From Desulfuromonadaceae bacterium (lineage in GTDB: Bacteria > Desulfobacterota > Desulfuromonadia > Desulfuromonadales > Desulfuromonadaceae): 64,000 bases of DNA. Shown in pieces: positions 16,240 through 25,095 of the stretch; the first letter of the stretch is position 1; each line of letters begins with the position of its first letter. The notes beneath the pieces are model-generated. The model was given only the letters and a program-made list of their open reading frames with translations, was not told where the DNA came from and searched no databases. The DNA lies in NCBI GenBank assembly GCA_016936455.1, contig JAFGXV010000003.1:1-64000 (forward strand), in the 5' to 3' direction. A program made the position numbers and the translations under genes.

Positions 16240-16261
16240 GGAGCGGGACATTTCCCGCTCC
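16240..16261 (-). promoter_or_regulatory. Strong hairpin in the cheW-cheR gap
   Basis: A perfect 8-bp GC-rich stem, GGAGCGGG (16240-16247) with CCCGCTCC (16254-16261), has a 6-nt loop. It lies 18 bp upstream of the cheR start. No T-tract follows on either strand, so it fits an RNA-processing, stability or attenuation element better than a full terminator. Confidence 0.5.
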
Positions 16262-16332
16262 CGAAACCTGAAATAGTTACAACATGAAGCAAACGCGTCG
16301 TCTACTCCCCCACTCCACCCATCACACCTTCA

Positions 16333-16821
16333 TCAGGCCGCAACTGAATCCGCCTCGGACAGACTGCCGTGGTGGCCGGTGAACACCGCATCAATATTCA
16401 GCAGCATGATGAATTCATCGCCATGTTTGCCCATGCCCTGAACAAAATCGCTGTTGAGCCGGGTGCCCATTTTCGGAGCCGGTTCGATCTGGCCGGGTTC
16501 GAGTTCGATGACCTCTCGCACGGAATCAGCCAAGGCGCCAAGACTGGTTTTGGTGCCTTCAATGGTAACGTCCATGATGATGATGCAACTGTTAACGGTG
16601 CGTTCGGAGGGGTCGAGATCAAATTTCAGGTGCATATCGACGACGGGGACGATGCTGCCACGCAGGTTGATGACGCCGCGCATGTAGTCGGGGGTCTGCG
16701 GCACTTTGGTGATTTCGGTATAGTCCAGCACCTCGAGGACGCGATGGATGGGAATACCGAAGATCTCTCCGTTAAGGTAAAAGGTCAGATACTGGTTGGT
16801 CTGGTTCTCTTCGTGGCTCAT
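16333..16821 (-). CDS. cheW: Chemotaxis adaptor protein CheW
   Basis: This 162-residue single-domain adaptor couples chemoreceptors to CheA in the polar signalling array. The CheW fold is evident from QYLTFYLNGEIFGIPIHRVLEV, the receptor-contact region PDYMRGVINLRGSIVPVVDM and the later ALADSVREVIELEPGQIEPAP. Length is normal. It starts 23 bp after cheA stops and is clearly in the same operon. Confidence 0.96.
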   Translation of the reverse strand: MSHEENQTNQYLTFYLNGEIFGIPIHRVLEVLDYTEITKVPQTPDYMRGVINLRGSIVPVVDMHLKFDLDPSERTVNSCIIIMDVTIEGTKTSLGALADSVREVIELEPGQIEPAPKMGTRLNSDFVQGMGKHGDEFIMLLNIDAVFTGHHGSLSEADSVAA

Positions 16822-16844
16822 GGTCTACTCCAGCTCTAACGGTT

Positions 16845-18947
16845 TCAGGATAAGCGCGCGGCTTCGGTGACGGCGTGCTGCTGCGTCAGGGGGACCAGGT
16901 CGAGAATGAGGGCAACGCTGCCGTCTCCGAGGATGGTAGCACCGGAGGTACAGCGAACATCGCGATACATGGGTCCAAGGCTTTTGATAACGGTCTGGTG
17001 CTCGCCGATAACGGTATCGACGACAAAACCGACCTGCTGCCCGTCGATGCGGGTAATAACGATCTGCTGGATGGGCGGTACGGGGCCGGGGATCGCAAAG
17101 CTGTTGCGCAGGGGGATGTAGGGAATCAGGGTGCCGCGCACATTGGCGAGGCAGCGGCCGTGAGAGTCTTCGATGTCGCTCTGGGTCAGTTCAACGCATT
17201 CTTCGACGGCGGAGAGGGGCAGCACGAAGCTGCCACTGCCGATTTTGACCAGCAGGCTTTCGATAATGGCAAGGGTCAGGGGGATGCGCAGCCGAACGGT
17301 GGTGCCCTTGCCGAGGGTGCTGTCGAGGCTGATGGTGCCGCGCAGTGCTTCGATGGCGCGTTTGACGACGTCCATACCGACGCCGCGTCCGGAAAGGCCG
17401 GTAACCTGCTGGGCGGTGGAAAATCCCGGCGCAAAAATCAGTTGGTAGATCTCCTGATCGCTGAGGTTTTCGTCGGGGCCGATCAGGCCTTTGCTGATGG
17501 CTTTTTCGCGGATGACGTCGGTATTGAGTCCTTTGCCGTCATCGCGAATTTCAATGACGACGCTGTCGCCGGAATGCTGGGCGCCGAGGAAGACGGTACC
17601 CTGGCGGGGCTTGCCGGCGGCCTGGCGGACGTCGGGCAGTTCGAGGCCATGGTCCATGCTGTTGCGGATGATGTGGACAAGAGGATCGTTCAGCTGTTCA
17701 ATGACGGTTTTGTCGAGTTCGGTTTCAGCTCCGGCGGTCTGGAAGTCGACTTCTTTTTTCAGATCGGAGGCGATATCGCGCACCAGACGTTTAAACTTGC
17801 TGAACGTACTGCCGATGGGCAGCATGCGGATATTGAGAGTGCTGTCGCGCAGTTCTTCGGTCAGGCGTTCGACTTCTTCGGCGATGGACTGCAGTTCGCT
17901 GTCGCCGCTGAGGGCGGCGGTCTGGCTCAGGCGTGACTGGACGGTGACCATTTCACCGACGAGGTTGACCAGTTCATCGAGGCGTTCGGCGGGAACACGC
18001 AGGCTGGATGAAGCGGGGGCCTCGGTCTTTTCTTTGCGTTTTTCTGTGAGCTGGCGAACGAGCTGCTGTTCCTGCAGGGCGGACTCGACGGCATCGACGT
18101 CGACGAGTCTGGCGTCGACGAGCATTTCGCCAATGCGGCGGGACTTGGCGATGACTTTGTCGATTTCGTCCTGGGTAATGTCGCCGCGTTCAATGAGGAT
18201 GTCGCCGAGGCGTTTCTGCTGTTCTTCGCCGTCGCTGCCGATATCGAGGCGGCGGATTCTGATTTCGCATTCGTCTTCGACAAAGATAAAAACGTCGCGG
18301 ATCTCTTCTTCGCGGCAGGGTGAAGTGAGCAGGATATCCCAGCTGACGTAGCACAGTTCAGGGTCGATCTGATCCAGGGGCGGCACCTTGGACTTGTGGG
18401 CAATGGTACGGCAGGTGCCGAGCTCGGCCAGTTCGTCGAGCAAAGCGGACATGCGGGTGCCGGTTTTGAGGATTTCGGGGGAAGGGTTAAAACGGATGCG
18501 GTAAGTCTGTAATTCGTCGATTTCCGCTTTCTCTTCTTGAACGGGCACCTCAAAGGCCGGGGTCGATGTTTTGCCGGGGATCAGGGCCTGGAACTGGCGC
18601 ACGAGTTCCCCGCTACGGGGCAGGTCGGCGGGTTGGCCTTCACAGACGGCATCGAGCAGGCCGAGGATGTGGTCGCGCGCCTGCAACGACAGGTCAACGA
18701 GGGTCTTGGTAACTTTCATCTCGCCGCTGCGCACCAGGTCGTAAACGGTTTCGACTTCGTGAGTGAAGCTCGAGATGTCGGTGAAGCCGAACATGGCACC
18801 GGAGCCTTTGATGGTGTGCATGGCACGGAACACCTGGCCGATAATTTCCATATCATCGGGGCATTCTTCGAGTTCAAGCAGGGCTGTTTCCAGTTCTGTC
18901 AGCAACTCATAGGCTTCTTCTTTGAAAGCCTGTTGAGGGGAATCCAT
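16845..18947 (-). CDS. cheA: Chemotaxis histidine kinase CheA
   Basis: This 700-residue kinase phosphorylates CheY and CheB. Domains in order: an HPt domain with H44 in AMHTIKGSGAMFGF, a ferredoxin-like domain (about 146-235), a helical-pair insert (about 245-295), the dimerisation helices, the ATPase domain (NDPLVHIIRNSMDHGLE, then GFSTAQQVTGLSGRGVGMDVV), and a C-terminal CheW-like regulatory domain. The insert contains two copies of an L/I-G-x-x-L motif, RLGDILIERGDIT and RIGEMLVDARLVD, resembling type II secretion ATPase N-terminal (MshEN-like) modules. The ATG at 18947 is preferred to one at 18953. It lies between the STAS gene and cheW. Confidence 0.95.
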   Translation of the reverse strand: MDSPQQAFKEEAYELLTELETALLELEECPDDMEIIGQVFRAMHTIKGSGAMFGFTDISSFTHEVETVYDLVRSGEMKVTKTLVDLSLQARDHILGLLDAVCEGQPADLPRSGELVRQFQALIPGKTSTPAFEVPVQEEKAEIDELQTYRIRFNPSPEILKTGTRMSALLDELAELGTCRTIAHKSKVPPLDQIDPELCYVSWDILLTSPCREEEIRDVFIFVEDECEIRIRRLDIGSDGEEQQKRLGDILIERGDITQDEIDKVIAKSRRIGEMLVDARLVDVDAVESALQEQQLVRQLTEKRKEKTEAPASSSLRVPAERLDELVNLVGEMVTVQSRLSQTAALSGDSELQSIAEEVERLTEELRDSTLNIRMLPIGSTFSKFKRLVRDIASDLKKEVDFQTAGAETELDKTVIEQLNDPLVHIIRNSMDHGLELPDVRQAAGKPRQGTVFLGAQHSGDSVVIEIRDDGKGLNTDVIREKAISKGLIGPDENLSDQEIYQLIFAPGFSTAQQVTGLSGRGVGMDVVKRAIEALRGTISLDSTLGKGTTVRLRIPLTLAIIESLLVKIGSGSFVLPLSAVEECVELTQSDIEDSHGRCLANVRGTLIPYIPLRNSFAIPGPVPPIQQIVITRIDGQQVGFVVDTVIGEHQTVIKSLGPMYRDVRCTSGATILGDGSVALILDLVPLTQQHAVTEAARLS

Positions 18948-18982
18948 AGGCAACCTCTTTCTGGCAGCTCAGATTAGTGAAA

Positions 18983-19348
18983 TCAGTGCAGGTTGGGAGA
19001 CCACAGACAGCGCGAGGGGTCGACGGCTTTTGCACAGCCGTTTTCGCGGATAAAGCCGAGGCTCTGGGCATTGTCGATCACCACGGGGCTAAAACGGTTT
19101 TTCAGTTCGAATTCTTTGCCGGCACGCTGAACATACTCATTGGTGGAGCACATGAGTTGCAGTACGCTGAAATCAACGGCGGTGACCTGTGCCCAATCCA
19201 TGACGACGCGGTCGAACTCACCAAAGGCCTTAAGGAGCAAGTCACGCAACACCACAATGCTTTCAATCCCCAACGGGCCAGAAAGATTAATCTGGCGGTA
19301 CTGTCGCCCTTCAGCACTGGTGATGGTTTTTTCTTCAAACTCAAACAT
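18983..19348 (-). CDS. STAS-domain protein in the che operon
   Basis: This 121-residue protein looks like a single STAS domain. A beta-rich start (YRQINLSGPLGIESIVVL) is followed by the strand and loop FDRVVMDWAQVTAVDFSVLQLM, which in anti-sigma antagonists carries the regulatory serine. Here VDFSVL keeps that serine, so phosphorylation is possible. It lies between cheY and cheA with short gaps (20 and 35 bp). STAS proteins in chemotaxis operons may link to partner-switching kinases or act as phosphoprotein scaffolds. No such kinase is seen here. The function remains open. Confidence 0.72.
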   Translation of the reverse strand: MFEFEEKTITSAEGRQYRQINLSGPLGIESIVVLRDLLLKAFGEFDRVVMDWAQVTAVDFSVLQLMCSTNEYVQRAGKEFELKNRFSPVVIDNAQSLGFIRENGCAKAVDPSRCLWSPNLH

Positions 19349-19368
19349 TGTGCCTCCCGATTCGAGAT

Positions 19369-19734
19369 TTAGCCCAGAACCTTTTTCACCACGCCCATAA
19401 GCTTCTGCGGATCAAACGGTTTGACCAGCCAGCCGGTGAGTCCGGCAGCTTTGCCTTTGGCCTTGAAGGCTTCACCAGCTTCCGTGGTCAGCATCAGAAT
19501 GGGGGTAAACTTATAGCTGGGTGTGGCTCGCAGCTTCTGCACTAGGGTCAGCCCGTCCATGACTGGCATGTTGAGGTCAGTCAGGACCAGATCAAATTTC
19601 TGCTTCTGCGCCTGGGCCAGGGCCTCCTGACCATTACCGGCTTCCACGACAGTGTAGCCGGCGCCCTTAAGGGTAAAGGAAACCATTTGCAGAATGGAGC
19701 GGGAATCGTCTACAGCGAGGACGGTCTTTGCCAT
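19369..19734 (-). CDS. CheY-like single-domain response regulator
   Basis: This 121-residue receiver domain shows the acidic pair in AVDDSRSILQM, the phosphoacceptor aspartate in LVLTDLNMPVMDG, the conserved threonine in LMLTTEAG and the lysine in WLVKPFDPQKL. It has no output domain. Its position between the MCP and cheA implies it is phosphorylated by this CheA and acts on the flagellar switch or on a non-motility output. No flagellar genes lie in this window, so the output cannot be assigned. Confidence 0.93.
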   Translation of the reverse strand: MAKTVLAVDDSRSILQMVSFTLKGAGYTVVEAGNGQEALAQAQKQKFDLVLTDLNMPVMDGLTLVQKLRATPSYKFTPILMLTTEAGEAFKAKGKAAGLTGWLVKPFDPQKLMGVVKKVLG

Positions 19735-19773
19735 ATGTGCTTCTCCTTGGGGGCCGACTAAAAAATACAGCCA

Positions 19774-20979
19774 TTAAAAAAGTTCAATATCTCCATCATC
19801 CATACTCTTTTGCGACACCGGGTTGTGATGACTCTGCTCAATGGTTTCCCTGGCCCCGTCAATCATGCTGCGCAGCATTGCCATATGCTGGACAAACATT
19901 TCCTTCTGCTCGCAACAGTCATCGGCCACATTGACATCCAGCAGTGTCAGGTTCGACATCATTTCATCCATGGCATCCATGCGCCGGGTGACGGTATCGA
20001 CAACCTGGGTCGCCATGTCCTGGAACTGCATCGAGGTAACAGCAGCACCCACCAGCAATGCGATCTGCTGGGAAATTTCACCAATCTCCCTGGCGCCACC
20101 ATCCACGACATCATGAAAACGACGGGCCTCACCCATCATGACATCGACCTGCTGTTTTTCTTCTTCAACCAGGCGTTCGGAATCTTCAGCCAGCTTATGC
20201 ATGGCGCGTTCAACCTGCTGCAATGAACGGGCAATGCCCTGAACAGAATCATCGATCTGCTGGCTGAAGCGGTTCGAGCGAATCGACAGATTCCGAACCT
20301 CTTCCGCCACGACAGCGAAGCCACTGCCGGCGGCACCGGCACGCGCCGCTTCGACGGAGGCATTGACCGCCAGCAGATTGGTCTGGTCGGCAATCTTGCG
20401 CACATCGTTCAACATGGAAATAACAGACTGGAACTGATTCTGGGTCTGGGCCATCGCCTCAAACAGGTCGCGTGTCCCCTGGCTGCTGTTCTGCGTTGAT
20501 TCCAGCAGATTATTGAGCGAATGCTCTATCGTGGTGAACAGCTGATTAAATGACATCTGCCCGCTGCCTGACGAACCCGAACCGGAAATGGCGGCAGCCA
20601 GCTCCTGCTGGCGGGAGCTCTGCTTATCGAGCTCGGTAAAACTCTGAATGAGCTTGCTGATCGCATCAGACAGAATCGTCTGCACCTGGTGGTTTTCCTG
20701 CCGGGCACTGGCAAACTGATCACTGAGTTCCTGCTGCAGGTGAGCGAACATCTCCTTGGTCGAATCGAGAACCTGGACCAGCTCGTGATCGTAACAGGCG
20801 GTTTCCTCCTGCTGCTCCGCACGCAGAATCAGGCGCAGCAGCAGCAGGCTCACAACGGCAACCAGAGCCACACAGGCCGTCAGCCACCAGTGCCCGCCAA
20901 ACACAGCCACCGCGCCAACAGCAACCCCCTGAACAACCCCCCCGATGATCATCGTGCGACGTGATACAGAAGAAATCAT
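19774..20979 (-). CDS. Methyl-accepting chemotaxis protein without a periplasmic sensor domain
   Basis: This 401-residue chemoreceptor has two close hydrophobic segments near its start (about residues 9-50) and hardly any residues between them, so no periplasmic ligand domain. A long coiled-coil region follows, with the conserved hairpin-type core ADQTNLLAVNASVEAARAG and GFAVVAEEVRNLS. No clear HAMP domain is seen. ATG 20979 is chosen over 21030 because AAAGGG lies 6 nt upstream. It heads the che operon, so it is the natural partner of this CheA/CheW set. It may sense a membrane or cytoplasmic state rather than an external ligand. Confidence 0.88.
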   Translation of the reverse strand: MISSVSRRTMIIGGVVQGVAVGAVAVFGGHWWLTACVALVAVVSLLLLRLILRAEQQEETACYDHELVQVLDSTKEMFAHLQQELSDQFASARQENHQVQTILSDAISKLIQSFTELDKQSSRQQELAAAISGSGSSGSGQMSFNQLFTTIEHSLNNLLESTQNSSQGTRDLFEAMAQTQNQFQSVISMLNDVRKIADQTNLLAVNASVEAARAGAAGSGFAVVAEEVRNLSIRSNRFSQQIDDSVQGIARSLQQVERAMHKLAEDSERLVEEEKQQVDVMMGEARRFHDVVDGGAREIGEISQQIALLVGAAVTSMQFQDMATQVVDTVTRRMDAMDEMMSNLTLLDVNVADDCCEQKEMFVQHMAMLRSMIDGARETIEQSHHNPVSQKSMDDGDIELF

Positions 20980-21215
20980 CGTAACCCTTTCATGTCTGAC
21001 ACGGCGCCCCGAGAACCTGGACACCAACATTAAAACTGACGTTGGCTACAAGAATAAAGCGGATATAAAAAAATTCCAGTCAACAGCCCTAAAATACGTT
21101 TTCATGCAGGCACAGGTCAAGATTAAATAGAAAACACCAATTTATTTTCTTCACACAGTTAACATATTCATATAGGTGGATTTTTACATCTGCCTGCTAC
21201 TGGGGGGGGGCTGTA
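20980..21215. other. Upstream region of the che operon
   Basis: No gene is seen. On the minus strand it has several promoter-like hexamers (for example TTGACC at about 21116-21121 and TTGACT near 21081), none with a clearly good -10 at 17 bp. A small inverted repeat, CCAAC with GTTGG, lies at about 21022-21043. A run of nine G at 21202-21210 sits beside the terminator. Confidence 0.4.
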
Positions 21216-21252
21216 ACAAAAAAACCCCGCACCAGCGATGCGGGGTTTTTTG
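21216..21252. terminator. Terminator of the pyruvate carboxylase gene
   Basis: The stem AAAACCCCGCA (21221-21231) pairs with TGCGGGGTTTT (21239-21249) around a 7-nt loop, with A- and T-tracts on the two sides. It lies 23 bp past the pyc stop on the minus strand and also faces the che operon leader. Confidence 0.9.
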
Positions 21253-21274
21253 TCACGTTGCAGGAACAGAAGAG

Positions 21275-24200
21275 TTAATCCAGTACGACCAGCAGATCGC
21301 CCTGCTTGACCTGCCCCCCTTCCTTGAACAGGACATCCTTGACCACCCCGTCCATTTTCGCCTTGATATTGGTTTCCATCTTCATCGCTTCGGTCACAAT
21401 CAGGGTATCACCTTCCTTGACGCTGTCACCGACCTTGACATTGAGCTTGAAGATTTTGCCCGGCATCGGCGCACCGATCTGTTTGTCGTTGCCCGACTCC
21501 GCCTTAACGTGCTCTTCCTCTTCCGTCTCAACAGACAGGTCTTTGACCTGAATCTGACGCGGCTCACCGTTGAGCTCGAAATAGATGTTACGCGTACCGT
21601 CCGCATGCACCTTGCCAATGGCCGTCAACTTGACAATCAGCGTCTTGCCCGGTTGAATTTCGATACTGGCTTCATCCCCGACATCCAGACCGTAGAAATA
21701 GATCGGTGTCTGCAATACCGAGGTATCGCTGTACAGCTGGCGATGGCGATCAAACTCCTCAAACACACCAGGATAGAGCACAGCCGAAGAGACATCGCGA
21801 TCTTTCACCGGGTGGCCGACCTTTTTCTCCAGCTCCACTTTTTTCGCCACAAAATCGACCGGCTCAAGAAACTCGCCAGGGCGATGGGTAAAAGGCTGCT
21901 CGTCTTTGAGAATAATTTTCTGCAGTTCTTTGGGAAACCCGCCATAGGGCTGACCGAGCATGCCCTTGAAAAAGTCGACCACCCCTTGGGGGAAAGTCAG
22001 CTCATGGCCGCGGGTCATGACATCTTCCGGCTCCAGGTTGTTCTGCACCATGAACATGGCCATGTCGCCGACGATCTTGGATGACGGCGTGACCTTGACC
22101 AGGTCACCGAACATCAGGTTCACCTTGCGATACATGTCCTTGCACTCTTCCCAGCGATGGCCGAGGCCCAAGCCTTCGACCTGAGGCTTATAGTTCGAAT
22201 ACTGGCCACCGGGAATCTCGTGATCATAGACCTGAGCCGTGCTGGCGCGCAGCTCGGATTCAAACGGCTCGTAATAGGTGCGCACCGTCTCCCAGTAGTT
22301 AGCCAGCTTCTGCATTCCATCCTGATCCACCCGCGGATCCCAGATGGTCCCTTCCAGGGTTGAGAGCAGAGCGTTCATGCTCGGCTGAGAGGTCAGGCCC
22401 GAGATCGACGACAACGCCGTATCGACGATATCCACACCCGCCTGAGCAGCCATCAGCAGCATGGTCCCGCCATTGCCCGAGGTGTCATGGGTATGCAAGT
22501 GAATGGGAATGCCAATTTCGTTTTTCAACGCCTTGATCAGCTTTTCGGCCGCAAAGGGCTTGAGCAGGCCGGCCATGTCCTTGATGCCGAGGATATGTGC
22601 GCCCATGCTTTCCAGCTCTTTGGCCATGTTGACATAGTAGGACAGCGGATACTTGTCGCGCTTCGGATCGGTAATATCACCGGTGTAGCACATGGCCGCT
22701 TCGCAGATCGCATTGTTCTTCTGCACCGCATCCATGGCAACCTTCATGCCTTTGGTCCAGTTCAGGGAGTCGAAAATACGGAACACATCAATCCCACCGG
22801 CAACCGCTTTTTCAACGAAATCTTCGACCACGTTGTCCGCATAGTTGGTATAACCCACGGCGTTGGAGCCACGCAGCAGCATCTGGAACAGCAGGTTGGG
22901 GATCTGGGCACGCAGGCGATCCAGACGCTCCCATGGATCCTCGGTCAAGAAACGCATGGAAACGTCGAAGGTCGCACCACCCCACATCTCAAGCGAAAAC
23001 AGTCCGCCCGCCAGATGGCTGGTCGCACGCGCGATTCGTTCGAGGTCGTAGGTCCGGATACGCGTCGCCATGATGGACTGATGGGCATCCCGCATGGTGG
23101 TGTCGGTCAACAGCAGGCGTTTCTCCCTCATAACCCAATCGGCCAACCCCTTGGGGCCCTCGGCCATCAGGATATCGCGGGTACCGCGCGGACGAATGGC
23201 CTCAATGGGAATCTCCGGCACTTCCGCTTCGCGCAAATCACTGAAATGCAACTTTTTCTTGATATTGGGATAGCCGTTGATCGAAACATGGCCGATATAA
23301 TTCAGCAGCTTGTTGGCCCGGTCTTTTTTCTCACGGATATTGAACAGTTCCGGATACTTTTCGAGGTAAGAGGTGTCGCACTCGCCCTTGAGAAACGGCT
23401 CATGGTTCAGCACATTCTCAAGGAAGCCGATATTGGTTTTCACCCCGCGCACACGAAATTCCTGCAGAGCACGGTTCATGGTGCGACTGGCATCCTTGAA
23501 CGACAACCCCCAGGTGGACACCTTGACCAGCAGAGAATCGTAGTGCGGCGTGATCTGTGCACCACTGTAACCGTTGGCCGCATCGAGACGCACACCGAAA
23601 CCCACGGCAGTACGATAGGCTTTAATGGTACCGAAATCCGGCGCAAAATTGTTCGCCGGATCTTCGGTGGTCACGCGGCACTGAATCGCATAGCCACGCA
23701 GCTCAATATCTTCCTGTTTCTCGACACCGATTTCCGGATCAGACAGCTTGTAGCCTTCGGCCACACGGATCTGGGTCTGCACCAGGTTGCGCAGCGTCAC
23801 CAGTTCGGTCACCGTGTGCTCGACCTGAATACGCGGATTGGTTTCGATGAAGTAGAACTTGCCCTCTTTATCCATGAGAAATTCAACGGTGCCGGCATTG
23901 ACGTAGCCGACCTCCTTCGCAATCTTCATGGCATGGGCACAGACTTCCTCACGCTTCGCCTGTGTCAAAGAGGGAGAAGGCGCCAGTTCGATCACCTTCT
24001 GATGGCGGCGCTGAATCGAGCAGTCCCGCTCAAAATAGTGGACGATATTGCCATAATTGTCGCCCATGATCTGAACTTCGATATGTTTCGGATTCTCGAT
24101 AAACTTCTCCAAAAAGACCGTCCCGTCACCAAAGGCCGCCTTGGCCTCTGAGGCCGCGGACTTCAAGCCTTCAAGCAGTTCCGTCTTGTTGCGCGCCACC

Positions 24201-24724
24201 CGCATACCACGTCCGCCGCCACCTGAAGCGGCCTTAACCATGATGGGATAACCACATTCCTTGGCGAACAACAGCGCATCTTCATCGGTCTTGACCGGGT
24301 TCTGCGTTCCCGGAACCACCGGTACGCCAGCAGCCAACGCGACATGACGAGCGGCCACCTTGTTACCCAGGCGACGCTGAATGTCAGCGGTCGGACCGAT
24401 AAACGTAATGCCTGCACGCTCGCAGGCCTCGGCAAACTCAGGGTTCTCCGACAAAAAGCCATAACCGGGGTGAATGGCATCCACGCCCTTGGCACGGGCC
24501 AGATTGACAATCTCATCAATACCCAGATAAGCGTCGATGGGACCTTTTCCCTTGCCAATCTGGTACGCTTCATCAGCCTTGTAGCGGTGCAGGGAAACTT
24601 TATCCTCTTCGGAATAGATGGCTACCGTACTGATTCCGAGCTCTGTACAGGCGCGGAAAATCCGGATGGCAATTTCGCCCCGGTTGGCGGCCATGATTTT
24701 TTTAAACGGCTTCTTCAACGTCAT
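21275..24724 (-). CDS. pyc: Pyruvate carboxylase, single-chain
   Basis: This 1149-residue biotin enzyme carboxylates pyruvate to oxaloacetate. Domains in order: biotin carboxylase (about 1-460), with the ATP-grasp segment VKAASGGGGRGMRVAR and FIETNPRIQVEHTVTE; carboxyltransferase (about 530-1000), with TTMRDAHQSIMATR and HTHDTSGNG; and a C-terminal biotinyl domain (about 1080-1149), with the biotin lysine in VTEAMKMETN. Full single-chain length matches alpha4-type enzymes. ATG 24724 follows GGAGG; an in-frame ATG at 24736 lies before that site. In an acetate-using anaerobe it provides oxaloacetate for the TCA cycle and gluconeogenesis. Confidence 0.97.
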   Translation of the reverse strand: MTLKKPFKKIMAANRGEIAIRIFRACTELGISTVAIYSEEDKVSLHRYKADEAYQIGKGKGPIDAYLGIDEIVNLARAKGVDAIHPGYGFLSENPEFAEACERAGITFIGPTADIQRRLGNKVAARHVALAAGVPVVPGTQNPVKTDEDALLFAKECGYPIMVKAASGGGGRGMRVARNKTELLEGLKSAASEAKAAFGDGTVFLEKFIENPKHIEVQIMGDNYGNIVHYFERDCSIQRRHQKVIELAPSPSLTQAKREEVCAHAMKIAKEVGYVNAGTVEFLMDKEGKFYFIETNPRIQVEHTVTELVTLRNLVQTQIRVAEGYKLSDPEIGVEKQEDIELRGYAIQCRVTTEDPANNFAPDFGTIKAYRTAVGFGVRLDAANGYSGAQITPHYDSLLVKVSTWGLSFKDASRTMNRALQEFRVRGVKTNIGFLENVLNHEPFLKGECDTSYLEKYPELFNIREKKDRANKLLNYIGHVSINGYPNIKKKLHFSDLREAEVPEIPIEAIRPRGTRDILMAEGPKGLADWVMREKRLLLTDTTMRDAHQSIMATRIRTYDLERIARATSHLAGGLFSLEMWGGATFDVSMRFLTEDPWERLDRLRAQIPNLLFQMLLRGSNAVGYTNYADNVVEDFVEKAVAGGIDVFRIFDSLNWTKGMKVAMDAVQKNNAICEAAMCYTGDITDPKRDKYPLSYYVNMAKELESMGAHILGIKDMAGLLKPFAAEKLIKALKNEIGIPIHLHTHDTSGNGGTMLLMAAQAGVDIVDTALSSISGLTSQPSMNALLSTLEGTIWDPRVDQDGMQKLANYWETVRTYYEPFESELRASTAQVYDHEIPGGQYSNYKPQVEGLGLGHRWEECKDMYRKVNLMFGDLVKVTPSSKIVGDMAMFMVQNNLEPEDVMTRGHELTFPQGVVDFFKGMLGQPYGGFPKELQKIILKDEQPFTHRPGEFLEPVDFVAKKVELEKKVGHPVKDRDVSSAVLYPGVFEEFDRHRQLYSDTSVLQTPIYFYGLDVGDEASIEIQPGKTLIVKLTAIGKVHADGTRNIYFELNGEPRQIQVKDLSVETEEEEHVKAESGNDKQIGAPMPGKIFKLNVKVGDSVKEGDTLIVTEAMKMETNIKAKMDGVVKDVLFKEGGQVKQGDLLVVLD

Positions 24725-24845
24725 GTCTTCCTCCATTCGTGCATGTATTGGTGGCTATTCAGCGCTTTTTAAGCGGAGGCAAAAAAAGAGTGCTTTTTTT
24801 AGCCACACTTTAAAAAAACCTTTTATTTCAAATACTTACATAAAC

Positions 24846-24875
24846 ATCTAAGCAGAGAGCACCTGCCCCTGTCAA
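24846..24875 (-). promoter_or_regulatory. Candidate pyc promoter
   Basis: A consensus -35 TTGACA (complement of 24870-24875) is followed 18 bp later by TTAGAT (complement of 24846-24851), a weak -10. The leader would be about 115 nt. The rest of the 371-bp gap up to 25095 holds no gene; a 10-bp palindrome, ATGCTAGCAT, at 25035-25044 lies about 50 bp before the next gene. Confidence 0.4.
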
Positions 24876-25095
24876 GGAATTAAACCAAGATTCGCCGCAT
24901 CAGAGGGAAACGGCGAAAAACCTTTTACCGCTAAAGATACCAAATCTCTCAAAATAATCAGCCGACTACATCAAATTGTCTGGCGGCAAAAAAAATAAAC
25001 GGCGCAGCAAAAAACTCGCCCATTTTTCAATGGCATGCTAGCATCGTCAGATAAATGACACGGCCCACGCCCTGCCTGATCAAGGAAGATGCCCT

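Noticed and set aside
21202-21210. Run of nine G as a possible sequencing error or frameshift.
   Set aside because: It is intergenic and affects no reading frame.
20980-21215. Possible c-di-GMP (GEMM) riboswitch in the che operon leader.
   Set aside because: The conserved GEMM core and tetraloop receptor are absent.
22487-24151. Plus-strand open frame of 554 codons opposite pyc.
   Set aside because: The translation has no domain signatures; it is a shadow of the high-GC pyruvate carboxylase gene.
25031-25050. TGGCATGCTAGCATC as a sigma54 promoter.
   Set aside because: The GG and GC elements are not in the -24/-12 register; it is better described as a short palindrome.
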